Of a stretch of 64,000 nucleotides of DNA, positions 58,730 to 64,000 are shown piece by piece (within the stretch, counting starts at the first letter, position 1; each line of letters opens with the position of its first letter). Source of the stretch: Corynebacterium atrinae. Its GTDB lineage: Bacteria; Actinomycetota; Actinomycetes; Mycobacteriales; Mycobacteriaceae. The position numbers and the translations under genes were made by a program. The notes beneath the pieces are model-generated. The model had not been told where the DNA came from. It saw only the letters and a list, made by a program, of their open reading frames with translations, and made no database searches. Where the stretch lies: contig NZ_CP046977.1 of the NCBI RefSeq assembly GCF_030408455.1, positions 1,054,001 through 1,118,000 on the forward strand. Direction: 5' to 3'.

Positions 58730-60136
58730 CTAGTTCAGGGTCGGGGTGGGCTCTATCTCTGGGGTCTCCGCTGGAGTGGTGGCTTCCTCCGGGGTTGGCG
58801 TCCCAGCCGTGGGGGTTTGCGTTGGAGTTCCCGTCACAGTCGGCGTCGGCGTGGGGGACTGGGTGTACGTCGGCTCCGGCGAGTAGCTCGGCACGACTGG
58901 CGTGCTGGTCACGGGAGTTTCCCGTGGCGGGGCCAGTACTCCGCTATTGCCTTCCCAGGAAGCAGCTGTCTCGAGGGTGAGTCCCTTAAGAATGAGCAGC
59001 ACGAATAGGGCCACAAAAAGATAGCTTGTCGACGGCCGCACCCGTCCCCCAATGGAGGCAAATCGTTTCCACCCGGAGTCAAACTCCTCCGAACGGAAAA
59101 CGGCGGAATCCCTTTCTTCCTTTACTTCGGCGTCATCTACCGCAGGGTCATGGTCCGCGGGGAAGGTGTCGGGAACGCGGGAGCGTTCGTCGCTGGTGGA
59201 TTCGTGCGGGCTGGGGGTACGGGGGGCGTCGAGAAGCGTCGTGGCATCCAGCGACGTCGAGATGACCGTCTCGCGGACTTCGCCCGTGATAGTAGTGGCG
59301 GAGCCGTACTCATCCCAGAACTCTTCCAGGATGGAGGTACGAATCGCGCGCTCAACGAGCCATTGGGAACCGGCCTTGACCTGCACCATGAAGCGCATAT
59401 TGACGGTCCATGGCATGCCCACGGTCGCCGGTGGGTTGATACCCACCGCCGGGTGGACGTCCAGCTCGCCGAGCAGCTGGCGGGCGACGTCCTCGCGGCG
59501 AAGAGCGCGGCGAGTAGCGGACTCCGATCGCTCGATCGTCTCCTGCGGGCTCCGCGAACCCAGCAGCGGCACCGGCATGACCACCACCGCCCGCGACCAG
59601 AAGTTTGAGGAGTTAATACACACGCGCGCCGTCGAGTTCGGGATGATGACCGTCTCCTCGGCGAGCGTGCGGATCCGAGTTGCACGCATGGTCACCTGAA
59701 TAACCGTGCCCTCGACCTCGATGCCATTGCCCTGGAAGCGAACCCAGTCGCCGACGCCGAACTGCTTCTCGGTGAGGATGAAGAACCCGGCGAGGAAGTC
59801 CGCGATAATCGACTGCGCGCCAAAACCAACGGCGGCCGAGGCCACGGTGGCGGGGATGGCGGCACCAGCCAAGGAGAATCCCATCACCTGAAGGAAGAAG
59901 ACCAACAGGAGGAAGAAGACGATCATTTGGACGATGTAAATCGAGACGCCCGCTACCACGAGCCTCGTTTTAGATTCATCTTCGTCGCCGGATTCCTCGA
60001 CGCCACGGTTGATCCAACGTTGCGCAAACCGGCCGACCCGGGGCACCAATAGGGCGATGACCAGCAAAAGTGCTAAGGATAGGCCTTGATCGGCGACCCA
60101 TTGCCAGGTTCGGGTGAGTATGTAGGACAAGGGCAT
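58730..60136 (-). CDS. mscCG: MscS-type mechanosensitive channel, MscCG glutamate exporter homologue
   Basis: 468 aa. The N-terminal helices and pore helix (FSLAGAAIPATVASAAVGFGAQSIIADFLAGFFIL) match MscCG (YggB/NCgl1221) of C. glutamicum, as does FGVGDWVRFQGNGIEVEGTVI. The C-terminal extension includes a fourth hydrophobic helix (YLFVALFVLLILKGLTLE) and a Pro/Thr/Glu-rich tail, both MscCG features. The channel releases glutamate under membrane tension. ATG 60136 follows TATCGT by 7 bases on the minus strand; a GTG at 60145 lies inside that box. Confidence 0.92.
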   Translation of the reverse strand: MPLSYILTRTWQWVADQGLSLALLLVIALLVPRVGRFAQRWINRGVEESGDEDESKTRLVVAGVSIYIVQMIVFFLLLVFFLQVMGFSLAGAAIPATVASAAVGFGAQSIIADFLAGFFILTEKQFGVGDWVRFQGNGIEVEGTVIQVTMRATRIRTLAEETVIIPNSTARVCINSSNFWSRAVVVMPVPLLGSRSPQETIERSESATRRALRREDVARQLLGELDVHPAVGINPPATVGMPWTVNMRFMVQVKAGSQWLVERAIRTSILEEFWDEYGSATTITGEVRETVISTSLDATTLLDAPRTPSPHESTSDERSRVPDTFPADHDPAVDDAEVKEERDSAVFRSEEFDSGWKRFASIGGRVRPSTSYLFVALFVLLILKGLTLETAASWEGNSGVLAPPRETPVTSTPVVPSYSPEPTYTQSPTPTPTVTGTPTQTPTAGTPTPEEATTPAETPEIEPTPTLN

Positions 60137-60143
60137 GCCGACC

Positions 60144-60149
60144 ACGATA
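60144..60149 (-). promoter_or_regulatory. -10 element (TATCGT) of mscCG
   Basis: On the minus strand TATCGT ends 7 bases before ATG 60136; divergent from the ilv leader. Confidence 0.45.
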
Positions 60150-60171
60150 CGACGATCGCTAATCGGGTGTG

Positions 60172-60177
60172 TATCAT
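60172..60177 (+). promoter_or_regulatory. -10 element (TATCAT) of the ilvBNC operon
   Basis: TATCAT ends 7 bases before the ilv leader-peptide ATG at 60185, so the transcript should begin at or near that codon. Confidence 0.55.
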
Positions 60178-60184
60178 CAAGGCC

Positions 60185-60217
60185 ATGATCAACATTCGAC
60201 TTGTGGTAATTACCTAA
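60185..60217 (+). CDS. ilvBNC leader peptide
   Basis: A ten-codon frame, MINIRLVVIT, with six of ten codons for Ile, Leu or Val (Ile3, Leu1, Val2) plus Thr, typical of branched-chain amino acid attenuators. It is directly followed by a small hairpin (CGGCG/CGCCG, 60218-60229) and then the terminator at 60261-60302. C. glutamicum has an analogous but longer ilvB leader peptide. Confidence 0.75.
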   Translation: MINIRLVVIT

Positions 60218-60260
60218 CGGCGCTCGCCGCTACGGCCTTACCCAGTCGTCTCGACAAGCG

Positions 60261-60302
60261 CCCTCGACTAGCACCCACCTTCAGTGCTAGACGGGGGTTT
60301 TG
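60261..60302 (+). terminator. ilvBNC attenuator terminator
   Basis: CTAGCAC (60268-60274) pairs with GTGCTAG (60284-60290); the stem extends outward after one A-A mismatch to GCTCCC-type pairs with CGGGGG, and TTTT follows. Part of the left arm can pair instead with AGTCG (60244-60248 with CGACT 60265-60269), giving an alternative antiterminator fold. Confidence 0.7.
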
Positions 60303-60423
60303 TCATTGTGGTCGCTGTTTAATCTGTCGTCGACTTGGCCCGTTTTAGACCTCTCACACCTCGGGGTCGAAGGTGGGCCGCCCCGCAAATTAAAAATGTC
60401 CTGTGAATTAGGAGCTTGATAAC

Positions 60424-62298
60424 GTGGCAGCTTCGCAATCGCCCACCCCGGCAACGGTCGCCAAAAAGGTTTCCGCAGCTGCAGAGGCCCCCGAGCGTAT
60501 GACTGGCGCTCAGGCCATCGTCCGCAGCCTTGAGGAACTTGGCACCGACATTGTCTTCGGACTGCCCGGTGGAGCCGTTCTCCCACTGTATGACCCGCTT
60601 TACTCCTCAACCAAGCTTCGTCACGTACTCGTGCGCCACGAGCAGGGTTCTGGACACGCAGCGACCGGCTACGCCCAGGCCACCGGCAAGGTTGGCGTCT
60701 GCATCGCCACCTCCGGTCCGGGTGCCACCAACCTGGTGACCCCGCTGGCGGATGCCAACCTGGACTCCGTCCCGGTCGTCGCTATCACTGGCCAGGTCGG
60801 CAGCAGCCTGCTCGGTACCGACGCCTTCCAAGAGGCCGACATCCGCGGCGTGACGATGCCCATCACCAAACACAACTTCATGGTCACCGACGCGAAGGAC
60901 ATCCCGCAGGCCATGGCCGAGGCCTTCCACCTCGCCCACACCGGCCGTCCGGGTCCCGTCCTGGTTGACGTGCCCAAGGATGTCCAAAACGCCGAGCTCG
61001 ACTTTGTGTGGCCCCCCAAGATTGATCTCCCGGGATACAAGCCGGTTACCTCGCCGCACTCCCGCCAGATCTCTCAGGCCGTCCAGCTCATCTCGCAGGC
61101 CGAGCGCCCCATCTTCTACATCGGCGGCGGCGTGATCAAGGCCGATGCGAATAAGGAACTGCTCGAACTCGTCGAGTACACCGGGATCCCCGTGGTCACC
61201 ACCCTCATGGCCCTGGGCGCTTTCCCGCATTCCCACCCGCTGAACATGGGTATGCCGGGGATGCACGGTTCTGTCCCCGCTGTTGGTGCCATGCAGCAGT
61301 CGGATCTGCTGATTGCCATTGGTACGCGTTTCGACGACCGCGTCACCGGCGACGTCGACAGTTTCGCCCCCGATGCGAAGATCATCCACGCCGACATCGA
61401 CCCAGCCGAAATTGGCAAGATCAGGGAAGTCACCGTCCCGATCGTCGGCGACGCCCGCGAGGTCCTCTCGGCGCTGGCGCGCACCTACAAATCCTCCAAG
61501 AACTTGGAGGCCCCGGAGGTCGGCGCCTGGGTCGACTACCTGAACAGCCTCAAGGAACGATTCCCGCGGGGCTATGAGAAGCAGTCCGATGGAATGATGA
61601 GCCCGCAGTACGTCATCGAAACGCTGTCGAAGATCGTTGGCCCGGAGGCTATTTACTGCGCGGGAGTCGGACAGCACCAGATGTGGTCCGCTCAGTTCCT
61701 GGATTTCGAAAACCCCCGCACTTGGCTCAACTCTGGCGGCCTGGGAACAATGGGCTACGCCGTTCCCGCAGCCATGGGTGCTAAGGCTGGCCAGCCGGAC
61801 GTTGAGGTCTGGGCCATCGACGGTGATGGCTGCTTCCAAATGACCAACCAGGAACTGACCACCTGTGCCATCGAAGGCTTCCCGATCAAGGTTGCCCTGA
61901 TCAACAACGGCAACCTCGGCATGGTTCGGCAGTGGCAGACTCTCTTCTACGAGGGCCGCTACTCCAACACTAAGCTGCGCGAGCAGGGCGAGTACGTTCC
62001 CGACTTCGTCGGACTGGCCGAGGCACTGGGATGCGTCGCCATTCGAGTCACCCGCGAAGAAGACGTCGCACCCGCGATCGAGAAGGCCCGCGCTATCAAT
62101 GACCGGCCCGTGGTCATCGACTTCATCGTGGGCGAAGACGCCCAGGTGTGGCCGATGATCTCCGGCGGGGCTTCAAACTCGGAGATTCAGTACGCACTCG
62201 GCCTGCGCCCGTTCTTCGACGACGAGGAGTCCGCTGCCGAAACGCCCGCCGACATCGACGCCGCCATCGACGAGTCCGCTCAGCAGAAGGAGAACTAA
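60424..62298 (+). CDS. ilvB: Acetolactate synthase catalytic (large) subunit
   Basis: 624 aa. The ThDP-binding motif is [32 protein letters not shown]; the start of the enzyme fold has [17 protein letters not shown] and [14 protein letters not shown] with the catalytic Glu. It joins two pyruvates, or pyruvate and 2-ketobutyrate, as the first step to valine, leucine and isoleucine. GTG 60424 follows TAGGAGCT. About 120 bases lie between the attenuator and this start. Confidence 0.97.
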   Translation: MAASQSPTPATVAKKVSAAAEAPERMTGAQAIVRSLEELGTDIVFGLPGGAVLPLYDPLYSSTKLRHVLVRHEQGSGHAATGYAQATGKVGVCIATSGPGATNLVTPLADANLDSVPVVAITGQVGSSLLGTDAFQEADIRGVTMPITKHNFMVTDAKDIPQAMAEAFHLAHTGRPGPVLVDVPKDVQNAELDFVWPPKIDLPGYKPVTSPHSRQISQAVQLISQAERPIFYIGGGVIKADANKELLELVEYTGIPVVTTLMALGAFPHSHPLNMGMPGMHGSVPAVGAMQQSDLLIAIGTRFDDRVTGDVDSFAPDAKIIHADIDPAEIGKIREVTVPIVGDAREVLSALARTYKSSKNLEAPEVGAWVDYLNSLKERFPRGYEKQSDGMMSPQYVIETLSKIVGPEAIYCAGVGQHQMWSAQFLDFENPRTWLNSGGLGTMGYAVPAAMGAKAGQPDVEVWAIDGDGCFQMTNQELTTCAIEGFPIKVALINNGNLGMVRQWQTLFYEGRYSNTKLREQGEYVPDFVGLAEALGCVAIRVTREEDVAPAIEKARAINDRPVVIDFIVGEDAQVWPMISGGASNSEIQYALGLRPFFDDEESAAETPADIDAAIDESAQQKEN

Positions 62299-62303
62299 GT
62301 CTC

Positions 62304-62819
62304 ATGGCGAACACTGACATCACCCGCCACACCCTCAGCGTTTTGGTCCAAAACGTTGACGGCATCATCTCCCGCGTTGTCGCGCTCTTCACTCGACGCG
62401 GCTACAGCCTCGTGTCGATCGTCTCGGCAGACACCGGGACACCTGGTATCAACCGCATCACCATGGTGGTGGACGCGGACGAGCTGGTCATCGAGCAGAT
62501 CACCAAGCAACTCAACAAGATCATCCCGGTGCTCAAGGTTGTCCGCCTCGAAGAGGAAACCACCATTGCCCGCGCCATCATGCTGGTCAAGGTCAACGCG
62601 GATAACTCTAATCGCCCCCAGGTCGTCGACGCCGCCAACATCTTCCGCGCGCGCATCGTCGACGTGGCCCAGGACTCCGTGGTCATTGAGGTAACCGGCA
62701 CCCCCGGCAAACTCAAGGCTCTCCTCGAGGTGTTGGAACCCTTCGGCATCCGCGAGCTCATCCAGTCCGGTCAGATTGCCCTGAACCGCGGCCCGAAGAC
62801 CATGGCACCCTCCAAATAG
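62304..62819 (+). CDS. ilvN: Acetolactate synthase regulatory (small) subunit
   Basis: 171 aa. The ACT domain begins HTLSVLVQNVDGIISRVVALFTRRGYSLVSIVSADT, where feedback by branched-chain amino acids binds. It activates IlvB. ATG 62304 follows GAAGGAGAACTAAG. Five bases separate it from ilvB. Confidence 0.96.
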   Translation: MANTDITRHTLSVLVQNVDGIISRVVALFTRRGYSLVSIVSADTGTPGINRITMVVDADELVIEQITKQLNKIIPVLKVVRLEEETTIARAIMLVKVNADNSNRPQVVDAANIFRARIVDVAQDSVVIEVTGTPGKLKALLEVLEPFGIRELIQSGQIALNRGPKTMAPSK

Positions 62820-62832
62820 GCCAATTTGTCCC

Positions 62833-63945
<1,113 letters not shown>

Positions 63946-63966
63946 GGGCACTGGTTGAGATTCCTT

Positions 63967-64000
63967 CGGAGGCGATACGTCTGATGGCGTATCGCCTCCG
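63967..64000 (+). terminator. Terminator hairpin of ilvBNC (cut by the window end)
   Basis: CGGAGGCGATACG (63967-63979) pairs perfectly with CGTATCGCCTCCG (63988-64000) around an 8-base loop. A T-run would be expected just beyond the window. Confidence 0.7.

Noticed and set aside
60300..60325. TTGTCA ... TAATCT as a second ilvB promoter after the attenuator
   Set aside because: The spacer is only 14 bases, too short for a typical promoter.

Overview
The window is a high-GC chromosomal segment from a Corynebacterium. The evidence is gene content and order: WecA end / AtpI-like / atpBEFHAGDC / DUF2550 / nucS; glgB-glgE; the etfBA-cysteine desulfurase-mnmA-ligA-gatCA-pfkA-gatB stretch; the lysE/lysG pair; an MscCG-type glutamate channel; and ilvD ... 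ilvBNC behind a peptide attenuator. This is the order I know from Corynebacterium glutamicum and, in part, from mycobacteria. Everything looks like core chromosome. I see no rRNA, tRNA, insertion sequence, prophage or CRISPR array.

Layout. 1-8.5 kb: end of a WecA-type sugar-phosphate transferase, a small AtpI-like protein, a long untranslated leader carrying a GlxR-like site, then the complete F1Fo ATP synthase operon closed by a hairpin terminator. 8.6-11.2 kb: DUF2550 protein, the mismatch endonuclease NucS with a coupled small Cys/His protein, an MTH1187-type protein and a redox-dead thioredoxin/TPR co-chaperone. 11.2-14.7 kb: a compact PTS sugar-uptake island (EIICB, EIIA, BglG-type antiterminator, second EIIA) whose leader carries an RNA antiterminator (RAT) element. 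14.7-19.1 kb, minus strand: glycogen enzymes GlgE and GlgB. 19.1-24.8 kb: ABC ATPase, NUDIX hydrolase, THUMP-like methyltransferase, EtfBA and a cysteine desulfurase. 24.8-28.5 kb, minus: an MprF-like aminoacyl-lipid synthase with a membrane-anchored esterase. 28.6-35.4 kb: hydrolase, spermidine-synthase-like protein, MnmA, a MetE-like protein without zinc ligands, a TDT transporter, and a minus-strand ArsR/serine hydrolase/membrane protein/exonuclease operon. 35.4-48.5 kb: LigA, lipoprotein gamma-glutamyltransferase, ACT protein, GatC-GatA, siderophore-interacting protein, MFS exporter, PfkA, PrpF-like isomerase, YciI protein, GatB. 48.5-56.4 kb: an unusual Nramp-like transporter, aldo/keto reductase, LysE/LysG, a glutathionyl-hydroquinone-reductase-like protein, a secreted HNH nuclease, a DoxX protein and a GT87 glycosyltransferase. 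56.4-64 kb: IlvD, a PH-domain protein, MscCG, then the attenuated ilvBNC operon ending in a terminator at the window edge.

Two themes link the genes. The first is central carbon and energy flow: sugar uptake, PfkA, glycogen, ATP synthase, electron-transfer flavoprotein. The second is amino-acid synthesis and export: ilvBNCD, LysE, MscCG. At transcript level, many genes have a TANNNT -10 box 6-8 bases before their start codon and so are probably translated from leaderless mRNAs; I used this to choose several starts. Genes are packed tightly, with many 4-base ATGA/GTGA overlaps and convergent genes overlapping by up to 32 bases.
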